In this document: piece by piece, positions 1 through 11,376 of the stretch
Position numbering within the stretch: the stretch's first letter is position 1
Layout: each line of letters starts with the position of its first letter
Source of the DNA: Adiantum capillus-veneris
Taxonomy: Eukaryota > Streptophyta > Polypodiopsida > Polypodiales > Pteridaceae
Direction of reading: 5' to 3'
Assembly (NCBI GenBank): GCA_014529385.2
Contig: CM043962.1
Span: 51,218,905-51,282,904 of the forward strand
DNA length: 64,000 nucleotides
The notes under the pieces: model-generated
The model's database searches: none
What the model was told of the DNA's origin: nothing
The model's input: only the letters and a program-made list of their open reading frames with translations
Program-made: the position numbers and the translations under genes

Positions 1-1235
1 TTCACAGTCAGTATTCCCACGCATTGACTGACTTTCCCGACGCATATGGGCACTTTGCAAAACCTGGCAAGAATCTGCAGCATGCTGAATTCTCTGTTTT
101 CAGCCCCGAAAATGCGCCAGATCACCTGTACAGCGGTCCCCTCGTGTCCCCGAACCTCCTGGGGTTATTAGGGACCGTTTAGGGCCAAAACCCTAAACCT
201 GCAAAAATACACAGCAGGTTGTAATTTACTGTTTCGGGCGCCGTTTCGCGTGCCGGTCGCATCCGTAGCAAGTCCTCGAGCTCCCGCACTTGCAGGGCTA
301 CTTGCCCTTTGAATCGGACGAGATTTCTGGCGTGAAACCTCTCCGAATTCACCTGTACCTACGGGGGATTAGCCGCTAGCTAATCGAGTACCTGTGCAAG
401 AGGCTCTTGCCTCGGCAATCGCGCATAAACCCACACAACTGTACATTGGTCAATTGAAAAGCCCACTAGAGGGGCATAACATACTGCCATAGGGGAGAGA
501 GAGGGCAGTGCGTAGCGTGCAGGGCATCACTCCTGGCACCGCACTGTACATAGGAGGGAAAAGAAGCACTCCATAGCTCTTAACCTGTGACAGAAGCTGA
601 AAACTCAGCCTTTCTTCTCTAAATTCAGCGCCAACTCCTCCTTGCATTGGAAAGTGCACCAGAATGTGTCACTTGGCGCATTTACAAGCATTTTCCTGTT
701 TCGGGGTTGCCGCCTAAAAGTCTCCCAACCGGTTGCCCAGTTGACTTCACGGCAGAGTAAGAAAATGTTTCCCTTGTCATTCCGGAGGTAATGACGCAAA
801 CACATTTTCAGGTCCCAAAATAGCAGTTCCCTAAATTTTAGGAGATGTTGCCATTGTATCTTTCTAGGTCATCTGACCCCCTTTGTACACTGTAGCCACA
901 CCCAAAACTGAAATGTAGCCTCTGTAGCAAAGGATTCCACTTTGGCTAGTCAATGACCCCACTTTGGCTAACCATAGTCTTTGTCCAACCTTAGTGCTCT
1001 CTTGCCCTCAGGCTTGGACTCCCTCTGGACAATTCCATACTAGCTATGCAATGCAGGGCAGTTAGATTTCCCGAGGGGTATTTCCAAAAAGTGAAAGTAA
1101 ATAAATAATAAGAAAGAAATCAACAAAAAGGATAGATAGATAGATAGATAGGTGTGAGCAGGCTCTGGAGACCTTTTGTTGTGCATCGGGCGCATTGATC
1201 AATTGGAGAAAGACAGTGGCTTTCTCGGTTGGTAG
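1..1235. other. Intergenic; telobox-bearing repeat, no gene seen
   Basis: No coding region can be supported. Around 187-230 there is a telobox-like AAACCCTAAAC followed by a segment containing ACAGCAGGTTGTAAT. A clearly related but diverged segment is found at about 4,800-4,860. This suggests a dispersed LTR-like repeat. A short GATA microsatellite lies at about 1,131-1,152. Confidence 0.5.
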
Positions 1236-3310
1236 TGCTCATGTACCCGATTGGATGGCAGGCGAGGGTTTTAGGTGGATTCCCCCAAGGACTGCAGTTC
1301 GGTACTTGGGCTGTCAGGTTGGTTTGGACTTGTCTCCCGAGTAGCAGATTGCTCCCCTTCTCCTGTCTATCAGGAGAAAGCTGTTACATTGGAGCTCAGC
1401 ACGACTTTCTTTGGCTGGCAGAGTAGTAGTGGCCAACCAGGTGTTGTTGGCGACTATGTGGTACATCACTTCTTGCTGGATCTTCTCGAGTTCTTGTATC
1501 AGCCAGGTAGAGAGGCTGATCAAGAACTTCCTTTGGTTAGGACATGATACTCAGATAGCCCGAGCCAAAGTGGCTTGGCAGGTCATCACTCTTCCTTGTT
1601 CATAAGGAGGGCTTGGGATCATTGACCCAACACAGCAGAGCAGAGCCGTTCTTGGGAAGTTCATCGTTAGAGGACTTCTTCCAGGTGAGGAGCCCTGGAA
1701 GGAGTTCTTGCTACAGCAGCTTCGTGCTAGAGTGCCTCAGGCAGGAGACCCTTGGCAACCTTCGACCAGATGGATCTTCACAGAGATGCACAGAGTTGGT
1801 TTGAGCAGGAGACTGGAGGACCGCTTCGCTGTGAGTCTGCTTCGATCTTGGGAGCTCTTGCGGAGAGGCCTGGAGCAGAGACAGCCTACTTACACGGAGG
1901 AGCGCCTACGGCAGCCCCTTGTCTAGAAACCCATGGTTAGCACTCAGAGAGGCCACTTGGTTGGTAGTCGGCCTCATGTTTCCTTGGTCCCATGGCAGCG
2001 GGTCCAGCGCTCTCTTTAGGTGATTGGTTAGAGTTCACAGGCTTGTCAGAGGAGGTGCAGGGTTTCCAGCTACAGGGCATGAGAGGGGTGCAGAGCATGT
2101 GCCAGGACATCTCAGAGGCAGTTCCAGCTGAGTGGCTCATGCCTCTCGAGCCATTAGCACCCAGGTGGATGGGAGCCTTCACACGACTGGAGGTTCTCAT
2201 CTCCATCAGGGCCGTCTCAAAGACTGCTCCATCCCTTTTCTTCGAGCTTCAGGGTGGGGGACGCCTACAACGAGTTGCAGTATAGGCCCCACAGGTGGTA
2301 GTGTGCTGTTTTCAAAGGATCCGAGTAGTGGGCATCTTTGGGAGGACGTGTGTCATAGATCCTGACCCAATAGCTCTTGAGACTGGACACTGGAGGCTGT
2401 GGGCTTGGGAGTGTTGTCCACTGGCACGAGTACAGTGGGATCCTGGTGAGTGTCTTTGGAGGGGCCCCTTCTCTTCTGCAGACCACCCAGGATTCCCTTT
2501 CTTTCAGTACATTGTTCAACTGGGACGTCATATACTAGCAGCACAGAGAGAGGCCCGCCCCGCTGCAGCACCTCATTGGCAGGAGGAGGGTCTCACAGCT
2601 GAGTTCTTGGCAGCCTTCTGGGAGAGGTTGTGGGACTTCAGACAGCCGAGGCGAGTCACCCTGTTTCAGTGGCTGGTCGCACACAGAGCTACAGCAGTTG
2701 GGAGCTGGCTAGTGCATAGTGGTCTCTCAGCCGCATGCAGCTTGTGACCACCTTGTGGAGAGTTAGCGTCACTGTCTTTGGGACTGTCCCTCGGCCCAGC
2801 AAGTGTGGCTACGAGTTCTTCGGCTGATGCCTGCTCTCTCCACGGCTCGACAATACACTTGGGGAGCAGTGGCTTGGTCCACCCTCACGGGCCCGACACT
2901 TCAGTTTGAGCTATCATCCACCAGCATGATGATAGTGATGCAGGAGGGGCGACCTACACTCCAGCCTGCTACAGAGCTTACTCCACAGGAGTGGTGCAGT
3001 GAGAGAGGAATGTTGGGAGCTCATTAGTGGCCTGACACTCTGGTTCATATGGTGGGCCCGTTGCTTCCGCATCTTTGAGGCTCGCCTTGTGCCACCAGCA
3101 GAGACTGTTCGCGATTTTTGGCTAGAGCTGATCCATACTCTTAGAGGACAGCTTGAGGGACTATAGGGCAGCTCCGATCGCATGCGGGAGCGCAGAGAGG
3201 CTTTCCTTCGACTCTGGCGTCCTGGGCCTTTCTACACCATGGTCCAGGGAGTACTCCGATGGCATTACCGACCACCTGTGGCTTTTCCCTCCTCCCATTT
3301 CTTGATTTAG
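1236..3310 (+). pseudogene. LINE ORF2 C-terminal fragment (RT thumb/connection and zf-RVT)
   Basis: Coding remnant of the LINE above. The order is an RT C-terminal segment (about 1,240-1,900), a variable linker with multiple stops, then the zf-RVT segment with cysteine and histidine residues in a CDHLVES...HCLWDCP arrangement near 2,735-2,800, then a tail to about 3,310. No single frame spans it, so no product is expected. The plant L1 family uses this region for template RNA binding. Here the motif order and spacing identify the family but the gene is dead. Confidence 0.75.
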
Positions 3311-3452
3311 CCCCATTGTACATATGCTGGTTTTTTCATTGGGAGAGTCTCCCATCATGGTTGTTTAGCCCTCTCTTGAAGAGGTGGTTGTAGCCCTATG
3401 GGCAGTTTCAGTAACTAATAGAAGGATCTTTTTCTCGGAAAAAAAAAAAAAT
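1236..3452 (+). mobile_element. 5'-truncated L1-like LINE ending in poly(A)
   Basis: This is the 3' part of a non-LTR retrotransposon. The reading frame is broken by several shifts and stops. Its conceptual protein shows the RT C-terminal region typical of plant L1-type LINEs, with YPIGWQAR, then LAGRVVVANQVLLATMWY, then GGLGIIDPTQQSRA. A zinc-binding reverse-transcriptase tail follows at about 2,620-2,840 (RVTLFQWLVAHRA, then HCLWDCPSAQQVW). The unit ends in a run of 13 A at about 3,440-3,452. The endonuclease and the catalytic RT half are absent, as expected for 5' truncation during target-primed integration. I did not find a convincing target-site duplication. It appears to be inserted beside or into the Gypsy fragment that starts near 3.5 kb. 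Confidence 0.85.
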
Positions 3453-3529
3453 TTAAGCAGATACCATCCATTTCAAACAAATTTTAAACAATAGTCCCTC
3501 AAATAGAGTTCAAAAGTGTCTAACTACAA

Positions 3530-4335
3530 AACAACTTGAAAATTCATTTTGGTTTTTTGTTCGGATAGCCGAACTTTGAGGACGATTGGCTTGTCCCTCT
3601 GCATCAGGGTAATGGTTCGGTTCCGGATGTGGAGAATCGCATCATTCTTGTCGTGCCAAGGCATGCCCAAGAGAACGTCACAATTGCCCAACTTCATAAC
3701 GTGGAAATCGACTTTTCCATGCTAATCTTGGATAGTCACTGGAAGAGCACCAATGAGTGGTACCACTTTCTGAGTTTGCCCCATGGCTAGCTCGGCTTCT
3801 CCTTCTTCACCCTCTACATCATAATCAAAGTGCATCTGCTTCAAGAATTCTCGATGGATGAAGTTCTCTATAGCTCCGGGGTCAAAGAAAATAAGGGCTT
3901 TCAAGCCGTTGACTTTGCCATATGCGCGACATTATTCATTTGAACTTTCAAGTCGTATGCCATAGATATCAGGGACTAGTCCAATAGCGGGTCTAGCTCT
4001 CTTAGCTGGAGGTGGCCCTGAAGATCGTTCTGTCGTGGGAGCAGAATGTTGCTCTGTAGACGTCGAGGCTCGCTCAAGACATGTAGTGAATGCATGCCCT
4101 CTTTGAAAACATTGGAAGCATCAGGCTTCTTGTAAAAACGTTTCTCGTTGACGTTGTGTTAGACGAGTATGAGGTCGGGTTTCACGAGGCTCCCGAGAAT
4201 TTGTTCGTTGTTGCCGAGAGGTTTGGTTTGTGGGCGGAGTTAATCCTGTGGAAAACTTCGACTTTCCCTTCATCAGCTTGTAGACGACCGCAACATGGTC
4301 CATAAGCTCTTCCATACTTGAGACTGTTAGAGTTC
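3530..4335 (-). pseudogene. Ty3/Gypsy gag zinc-knuckle plus aspartic protease fragment
   Basis: Read on the minus strand, this stretch gives a basic, Q/R-rich linker, then a CCHC knuckle (CFQCFQRGHAFTTC, near 4,090-4,130). A retropepsin follows, with active-site-like FFDPGAIENFI near 3,860-3,900 and the downstream LLGMPWHD motif near 3,650-3,670. The reading frame is split between pieces. The sequence stops just before the poly(A) end of the LINE at 3,452, so RT, RNase H and integrase are missing. It resembles the protease of the 21-25 kb chromovirus (FYDPGST-type site and LGMPWH), so the two may be related lineages. Confidence 0.75.
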
Positions 4336-4900
4336 AGGCTATAACCAGCCTGTACACCGTAGAGGGTGGTACCAATTCAAACTCCTGTTAACTTTACACA
4401 GAGCACTATGAAGAAAAGAGAACACAGATGCGTCCAACGACTAGAATGTCACTGCGCACATGAGACCGACACCTTGTAGGCCTCAAAGATTCGGGTCCCT
4501 TTCGGTTTTTGTTTATTTAATTGAAAGTAGACGATTTGAACACTTACACCAAACTCTCACAAAGCTGTCCAAACCTGGTGAGGGCTGAAAACGCAGGTTT
4601 CCGACCTGATTTCGGCAGCATAACGGCGCCAGAACCCTATAGGTCAAAAGTACCTGTCTAGGACGGATTCCCTCACAATTTAGAAGCTTTCTGGTGAGCT
4701 GTAACAAAATTTTAGCGTGCTGTAATTCCATGTTTGCCACTATCGGGTGCCCAAAATCTTGTACACGCACCCAAGGCTTTCTTGAGGCTTCCCTGGTGTT
4801 CCATTGCTGTTTAGGTGCGAAACCCTAAACGTGTAGAAAAACACAGCAGGCTGTAATTCTCTACTTTGGATCGTTTTTAGCGGAGCAAATAGACCTACGC
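4336..4900 (-). repeat. LTR-like dispersed repeat with telobox
   Basis: The segment lies just upstream (minus-strand sense) of the Gypsy gag remnant, where a 5' LTR would be expected. Around 4,800-4,860 it has GAAACCCTAAAC and ACAGCAGGCTGTAATT. The same order occurs at about 187-230 in the window. The two are too diverged for me to set exact boundaries, and no target duplication was seen. Confidence 0.4.
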
Positions 4901-6709
4901 GTTGTTAGAGTTACACCACCGTTGCTTCGCCATTTTGTACGGCTAGTGATTGTCCCGGGTTGGCCACCCATTTTTACCACACATGCACACACAAAGCTTG
5001 GATGTTCAGAGGTCACTTTTTTCATTCTTTTGCTGAAGAAGCGCATAGCTTGCAACCCCAGGTGGACTTCATAACGGTGTTTGCACTTAAATTATTGTTT
5101 CAAAATGCTATGGTTTTCATTCTAATTTAAAATAGGTGACGTCTCTGAATTATAGCTTATGAATTTGTTGAATCCATCAGGAGACGTTTCTCCCTCGGAA
5201 TGCTATGTGGAGAAATATTGTTTTTACTTCGGATGAAGCACCTGCACAATAAGGTCACCATTTCTATAAAAATGTCTTCCTATTGTTAAGTCATGGAAGA
5301 AATGTCGTGTATGTTTTGAGTAGCGATGAAAGAGCTCTAATAAATGGAATGTATTGACAGTTCGGATGAGCCTCAACCTGGCATTGGGATCGAGCGAAGG
5401 CCTTGTGTTGAAAGGTAACGATTTCTGTAAATGACGTGCAAGAAAAACTTCTAATGTAGAGTTGTTATGTGAGATGGGGGGCATATTGTATATGTTGAGT
5501 ATTTGGCCCACTGCCCACAATGACATTAAAGAAATGCTTCCTTACCATGATTATATGCCATTGTCTGGGACATCACACAAACGAAATAAAAATGTCTTGT
5601 GGTAGCATTTCTCAAGGATGATGCTCAACAATGGTGCAGTTCATCTGTCTTCTGAACCGCATGTTCCAAGGGCATGGCAAGACTTTAAGACAATCTTTAT
5701 TCGTAGTTACTTCATATCTTTCTCCAAAGTACAACTTCTTGCAGTCTCTGGCTTAAAAAATTGTGTTGTTGCTGTAGCAGCATCGGTCATCTCATATCAG
5801 CAAGAGACGGGGGGTTGGTGACTGCGCTTTCTTTAGCATTTGTTGGTCTATTGTTCTTTCAGTAAACAACAACCAAGTCGTGAAGTGTAATTAGCGACAG
5901 AGTAGTTGAGTATTTTGAGATGGATGGCCATACCTTTGTAAATAAATCCCTCTTGTACCATTTTTCTCTACTCTGTCTCTTAATCTTCCTGCAGCTTGCG
6001 AGCCCAGTTTGTAAATGGCTGTATTTTGTATAGAGCTCTTAAGATTAACTCCACAGTATGGAGCTCACAAAAATATCAAGTGATTGCACATAAATACTAT
6101 GTCTCTGGCAAAGTGGTTTCCATAGGGAATGGTTTTGAAGGATAAGCAAGAGTGGATGATAGACCATTAAAGAACACTCAAGAGAACATTTAAGGTAGGT
6201 GCGGTGATGTCGCCATACTTGGATTAGATGAGTTGGAATAGTAGAGGTAAGAAGGAGTCGGAAGGACCCTCTCCTTTGGCAGATTCAAAATGCCATTCAA
6301 CCATGGGCACTAAAGTGATTGCCATGTGGTCTCAAATTTGAGAAAAATTAGGGCTCAAGCCTACAGAAGGCCTTAGTAAAGCATGGATCTCTTGGAAGCA
6401 AACCGATAAAGCTTGCCGATTTTAGTGCCTCATGGCTGCTTCCTACTACTTATAAATAAGGCAATAACTAAGCATTCTACGACACTCGCCTTGAGGCCTG
6501 CCAATGCCAAAGCCACTGGTAGTCATTCATTCCATGAGAGCCTTCACAGCCCTTGTGCTTCATCTTCCAAAGGAGCTGCCCCTGCCTCGTTTGTAGCTGC
6601 CAATAAACCCTTTTAGGTGAATTTTATTTTTGCAGTTGCCCTTCAATGTGATTCCCTCTACGTCTACTTGGCTTCAATAATGAAAGGATAATCGGAATCA
6701 TATTATTTG

Positions 6710-6755
<46 letters not shown>

Positions 6756-6828
6756 CATGCATTCTATCACAAGAAGATTAAGAAATTTTCTCATGTAGGT
6801 CTTTTCCGGTGTTTATCATACAATGAAT
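4901..6828. other. Unassigned sequence with CT microsatellite
   Basis: No family recognised on either strand. A 100-codon open frame on the minus strand (5,224-5,526) and a 67-codon one on the plus strand (5,618-5,821) have no motif I recognise and are most likely chance. A CT dinucleotide run of about 40 bp lies at about 6,711-6,751. Confidence 0.5.
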
Positions 6829-6999
6829 AACATCATGAGCTTTTGCTCGAGAGGCACCGCATACCTAGCTAGGTGCGATTGGGAGCAGGGGCGGCGGTCC
6901 CCTGCCCCCAATCGTACCTAGCTAGGTATGCGATGCCTCCCTCACAGAAGCTCATGATGTTGAGGTAAGTCACAATGTGGGAATTATTGTAAGAATTTT
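6829..6999. mobile_element. Foldback (MITE-like) element, copy 1
   Basis: Near-perfect inverted repeat. The left arm begins AACATCATGAGCTT and includes GAGGCACCGCATACCTAGCTAGG. The right arm, 6,898-6,961, is its reverse complement and ends AAGCTCATGATGTT. A loop of only a few bases separates the CAGGGG...CCCCTG arms. A 40-bp tail to about 6,999 (GAGGTAAGTCACAATGTGGG then ATTATTGTAAGAATT) is shared with the second copy near 18.5 kb. There is no coding capacity. Transcription through it would give a hairpin RNA with a stem of about 60 bp. Confidence 0.75.
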
Positions 7000-7654
7000 T
7001 TGTATGTGTAGGCCACTGACACATTTGATATTTGTTTTCCTATTTCTATAGAGGGGCATTGAGGAGTTAGGTTTGTATATGTTTCTTATTGGTTCTATAT
7101 GTATGAGTTTAACCATCTTCTACACAATGAGAGCACCCTCACCCTTCCGTGGTATAGGTATGAGGCTCCCCACGCTCGTCTAAAGTTGCACCACTCATTA
7201 TGAATACATGTTTATTGGCACACTCTCAAGAGTGGATACACATATGTGCAAGATGAAAAGCTTGCCATACTCGCACGGGAGCAAACTAGAGAGAGGAGAT
7301 GGCAAAGGGAAATGGTAAAGCTAAGACCAAATGAAATAAGTATGCAAGACATTTAAATTTCTTTAAAACGACACTTCACATTTAAGTTAAAAAGAGAGAG
7401 AGATATATGTAGAGAGGAAGTAAGAAAGCCACTAGTCCCGAGCACTGTTCGGGAAAATTAAGTTTCATAAACATAAAAAATTTCCTTTAAGGTAGATTCA
7501 AAGAGGATTTTTTCCAAAATGATCAGCATGTTTTAACTCTATTTTCTTGAATTTTCAAGTGGATTTTCTCCTTCTCCCCCTCCCTCCACCGGTTGTTTGG
7601 ATTTTGCAACTGGCTCAAGGCTAAGTTGAGGTACAGTTTTCCCAAACATTGGTC

Positions 7655-7701
<47 letters not shown>

Positions 7702-8809
7702 GGATAGCAATAATGGTACACTTTACATTTATTTTTGGGAAAAGTGAGTATCAAGAGCAACGCATAAAAGAGTCATAAACTTAAACTTTTGCCAAGTGTA
7801 TTCAAATGAGCCACCTCCACTAAAAAGAACCAAAAGCTTTAATTTAATTATTAATCTCATAAATTTTCTTGATATCAAAAATAGATTTGTTGATAATAAA
7901 TTTAATGATATTGGTCTATATCAAACAAGGTGAAATGTCAAAATGGCCTACATGAGAGATGAGAGTGAATCGGTGATCCCATCCTTGTTAGTTGGGCTTG
8001 ACAATCCACCCCCTGAGTACAAACTCATTATGAATTTGTCAACTTTTTGTCTGACGTCACACTTCTCCAAAATACAAGCATATGTGGTCATATTCGGAGA
8101 GAAGGCCTTGCTCTTGTGTACGTCAAAATCTATTAGACGTCGACACATATTTGAAGATCAAGACAACTCTGTCCCAGTGTGTGTGTGTGTATTTTTGTAC
8201 ACTAAAATTACTTTGATTCTATTAAAAGAGTGAATATAAGTTCGGAGAATGTACCAAATGAACCTTGTTGAGAGACATGTATGCAAATGTGGGGTTCGAA
8301 ATAATCAAATGGAATGTGATGACTCTATGCTCCATATCAATTATCGGCATACAAGAGTAATGATGAGAGGTGGATCAAGCTTTGTACACTAGAACATAAG
8401 CAAGGTGAGTTAGCTAAAAGAAGTACAAGAACAATATGATACCATTATGTACATATTTTGTATACTTTCTTCCACTGGAGAAGGCAGTTTTGGTAATAGC
8501 AATACTTCATCTAAAATATGTACTATTGAGGTTTATCTCATGAGAGAAAAATGTATGAGAAGTATAAGTCAAAGGCACTCAACACAAATTAGGTTTGAGT
8601 ATATATTTTCTATGAGTTTTATTTTATTGTGACTCTTTCTTGAGTATTTTGTTTGGTTTACTCATAACCGTTTTAAAAAAAATAATGTTAGTTTGCTTTG
8701 TTCAAATTTGTTGATACTCTTTTTTAAAGACTTCACATAAGGATTTATAATCCTTCATACTTGAAAAGCAATATTCTGCAATGAATGTCTTGAACCTTCA
8801 TCCAATAAG
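7000..8809. other. AT-rich unassigned sequence, probable Helentron 3' flank
   Basis: No gene is recognised. The 96-codon plus-strand frame at 7,943-8,233 ends in a GT-repeat-derived VCVCVF stretch and looks fortuitous. Since the EEP domain of the minus-strand Helentron ends near 8,830, the element's 3' terminus should lie somewhere in this segment. I could not identify a terminal hairpin or a defined end. Confidence 0.4.
7659..7697. repeat. (GA)n microsatellite
   Basis: Uninterrupted GA dinucleotide run of about 39 bp, followed by GTGGGGG. It has no coding relevance. Confidence 0.95.
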
Positions 8810-10102
8810 CTAGAAAATATGTGATTGGTACTCCATGCAATGGGAGATCAATTTGAAACATAGTATTGCAAGCATATATGCTAGATCTTTTTGGAAAGAA
8901 AGATATATTGCATTGTGATCTGACCAATAAATTGGAATGTTGTTTATTTCAGCAGTAGTAAACATTTGGTTGGTCCAAATATGATCAATTGAACTTGCAT
9001 GTGTTGTTGTTGGTAATGTATTTAGAAGATAGAAATTATGTGATGTAATTAGTCGCTGCAACAGTAGCCGTTGTTTAGATTGTTTGAGCATGTCAATATT
9101 GAAGTCTCCAATAATTAACATGGTGCTTTCTTTGTTGCAAGTTTTTAGAATCGTATTTAGTATGTCTAGAAAGGGTTGAATACTATCATATTTTGGAAAC
9201 CAATGGAGTACAATTAGTTGTGATGGCCGATTATTGTCATATTGTATAGTTGCATGTATTCTAAATGCAGGGATATACAATGAAGAGTTATACAAGATTG
9301 ATGCATTATGTTTACTATGTGTAGATATTGTTCTAAATCTTTTATGTGAGTCTCTTAATCTATGATCCATGTTTGCTTCTTGAAAACAAACTATGTAAGT
9401 AAAATTTGTGAGTGGATGTATCTCTATGTATTCAAGATATTTAGACCATGATCTAATCTTCAGTGTGAAAATATCAATAGCATGTTTTTTAGACCATGAT
9501 CTCCATTGTGCTATTGTATCGAGCCGAGAGCTTTCATTTTTGAAAGAGTCTTCAAGAGCGAAGTTTGAAAAATCTAGAGCATGTAGCAGAGTTAATGTTT
9601 CTTTTGAGCGAACTCGAGATAATGCAGTGTAAGTTAGGCCATTCTTGTTGCATTTACTAGATGAGAACGCCATTGTGCGAAGTGAGAGTCCTTGTGATCG
9701 ATGTATAGTACGTGCAAAAGCTTGCTGAATTGGGGATTGAGTTCTGTAATTTTTTTGGGATGTTATTTTGCTCAATTGAAATTGTTTTGTAACTAAAAAT
9801 ATGCTTGTCCACATTGATTTAATGTCTGGTCTATACAAAAACTTGTATTTTAAACGAGTTTCTTGTCCTATTTGTGTGTTGGTGAACTCAATCCACATTA
9901 TTGTTTTAGCATTGAAGGTAGTTAGAGTTTGAAAGTAACCATCAACTCCGTTCACAAGTCCATCATTTATATCATAGTTTCTTGTACATAGTTTGGCCAA
10001 CGTAAATGGTTTTATCTTTAGAATCTTATGAAAACCAATGATCTTGTTTGCATCCCATGTGATTGTTAAGGAAGAGATTGGAGGTTCATCATTCACATTC
10101 AA
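8810..10102 (-). CDS. Helentron helicase C-terminus fused to EEP endonuclease (430 codons open)
   Basis: Longest open frame of the element. Residues about 1-190 carry the C-terminal part of a Pif1-like helicase, with PIQQAFARTIHRSQGLSL and YTALSRVRS (motifs V and VI, near residues 120-160). Residues about 215-415 carry an endonuclease/exonuclease/phosphatase domain with CFQEAN, IGDFNID, SIDHIWTN and WSDHNAIYLSF, the expected catalytic order (E, GDFN, DHIW, SDH). The frame is the end of a much longer protein, so its ATG is not a true start. That this part alone is uninterrupted suggests recent decay or chance survival. It is probably not expressed as a functional enzyme because the upstream Rep and Walker motifs are broken. 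Confidence 0.8.
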   Translation of the reverse strand: MNVNDEPPISSLTITWDANKIIGFHKILKIKPFTLAKLCTRNYDINDGLVNGVDGYFQTLTTFNAKTIMWIEFTNTQIGQETRLKYKFLYRPDIKSMWTSIFLVTKQFQLSKITSQKNYRTQSPIQQAFARTIHRSQGLSLRTMAFSSSKCNKNGLTYTALSRVRSKETLTLLHALDFSNFALEDSFKNESSRLDTIAQWRSWSKKHAIDIFTLKIRSWSKYLEYIEIHPLTNFTYIVCFQEANMDHRLRDSHKRFRTISTHSKHNASILYNSSLYIPAFRIHATIQYDNNRPSQLIVLHWFPKYDSIQPFLDILNTILKTCNKESTMLIIGDFNIDMLKQSKQRLLLQRLITSHNFYLLNTLPTTTHASSIDHIWTNQMFTTAEINNIPIYWSDHNAIYLSFQKDLAYMLAILCFKLISHCMEYQSHIF

Positions 10103-10880
10103 TGACCTTTCATCGCTTCAAAAATGTGGTTGTTATGTTCAATTGTCTTTTTTTGCATGAAAAGCAAGTAAGGAGTATTAATATTAAAGAAATTTTGCCT
10201 CAAGAGATCATTGTTTAATGATTGAATATCATCTTTTATCTGTCTGTTTTTTCTAATTCTGTTGAGAAAAGCAATATCTTTTTGACGCATTACTTGTGAT
10301 AGCTTGTACTTTTTGAAGTTTTTTTTTCCAGACACTTTGGCTAAGTGGATCAATTTCTACGAATATCCATTTGTCAATTATAGGCGGTAGAGGTCACCAA
10401 AGCATAGACCATGTAAGCCTCCAAATGCTAGATGATGTATATGTTTAATTGTCTGGAGTCTTTTGTCTATATAAGAGAACATTTATGCTTCTACTAAATA
10501 TATTTTATCTATAATAATTACTTTTAGTTCGTTGTAAGCTTTTGTCAGGGTGTCGAGTTGTGCATCTGGGATTTGGAGTAGTGTTTTTTTGGTTTGTAGG
10601 CTTGTGTAAAGTAAAATGTATTGTTGCTCCATCGATATTATATGTGGCTTTGCCTGTTTATGCCAGTTTAAGAATTTTTGGTTTTAATGGGTCACAAAAG
10701 TCATTACAGTTATACTATCTTGCAAGCTGCTCTGCAAGTGGTTTTAACAAAACAATTTTTCCAATTACGGTGCCTCCGGTTATGAATGCAAAAATTTACG
10801 TATTTGAGTCATATTAAGTTTTATACATAATCACTAGAGAAAAATCTTTGTTGTGCATTCAATTGTCTAATTTGCACATA
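10099..10880 (-). pseudogene. Helentron helicase N-terminal half (Walker A/B)
   Basis: Frame-shifted but readable Pif1-type helicase. RQLNAQQRFFS lies near 10,860. The Walker A-like ITGGTVIGKIVLLKPLAEQL lies near 10,720-10,785; its lysine is kept, but Ile replaces the usual Ser/Thr. LAYTGKATYNIDGATIH-type residues follow. The Walker B segment VIIIDKIY lies near 10,498-10,522 with Lys replacing the catalytic Glu. FGGLHGLCFGDLYRL (about 10,400) is motif III. The 84-codon piece 10,099-10,353 carries the LSQVMRQKDIAFLNRIRKN region. The altered Walker residues mean the ATPase is inactive. Confidence 0.75.
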
Positions 10881-11372
10881 ATCTTTGGTTGTCGGATTTA
10901 GTAATATATTGATGCTGTTGAATCTTACGATATTTATCTTGAATAGCATCAAACATTACGTAAAGCTCAATATCTATATCATCCTTAACTCTTGAGAAGT
11001 CTATATCCGTATCAACGTCATCGTATATATGATCTTCAACTCTCTCACATGCTAGCTAATCAATGTTGTACCATTGCTCATCAATTGCATTAGCTTTTCC
11101 ATAGTTATATTTGTTGTAATTTTTGTAAATTTGATTCTTATGTAGTTCAAACATTCTCCAATGAGCATTTGCATCAAGAATGGTTTCTTCACTTAAATGG
11201 GTGCATCTTCAATCCATGATTGTGCTCACTTATGTGAGATTGAAACTCCGTAATTAAAAAGAAATCTTGAATTGAGCAGTAAATATGTAAAGTTTATTTT
11301 AATAATCTTCTCAAACATGATGTTTTGTGATTATAAGATCTTGCACATGTGACAGGGTCTTCTCTTATCAGA
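10880..11372 (-). pseudogene. Helentron Rep C-terminal part (HUH region, after insertion)
   Basis: Immediately after the TTAA the minus strand reads LIREDPVTCARSYNHK, the strongly conserved Helitron motif that normally reads RxDPVTCARYYDHR. Near 11,205-11,250 it reads TEFQSHISEHNHG, which corresponds to the FQ-RGS-HxHG nuclease motif. The expected S-P-H-x-H has become S-E-H-N-H, so both histidines survive while the context is degraded. Several stops separate these pieces and no catalytic tyrosine could be placed with confidence. Confidence 0.7.
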
Positions 11373-11376
11373 TTAA

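Noticed and set aside
5224-5526. 100-codon minus-strand open frame
   Set aside because: No recognisable motif, no neighbouring support and AT-rich context; most likely chance.
7943-8233. 96-codon plus-strand open frame
   Set aside because: Its C-terminal part is a GT-repeat translation and it has no family resemblance.
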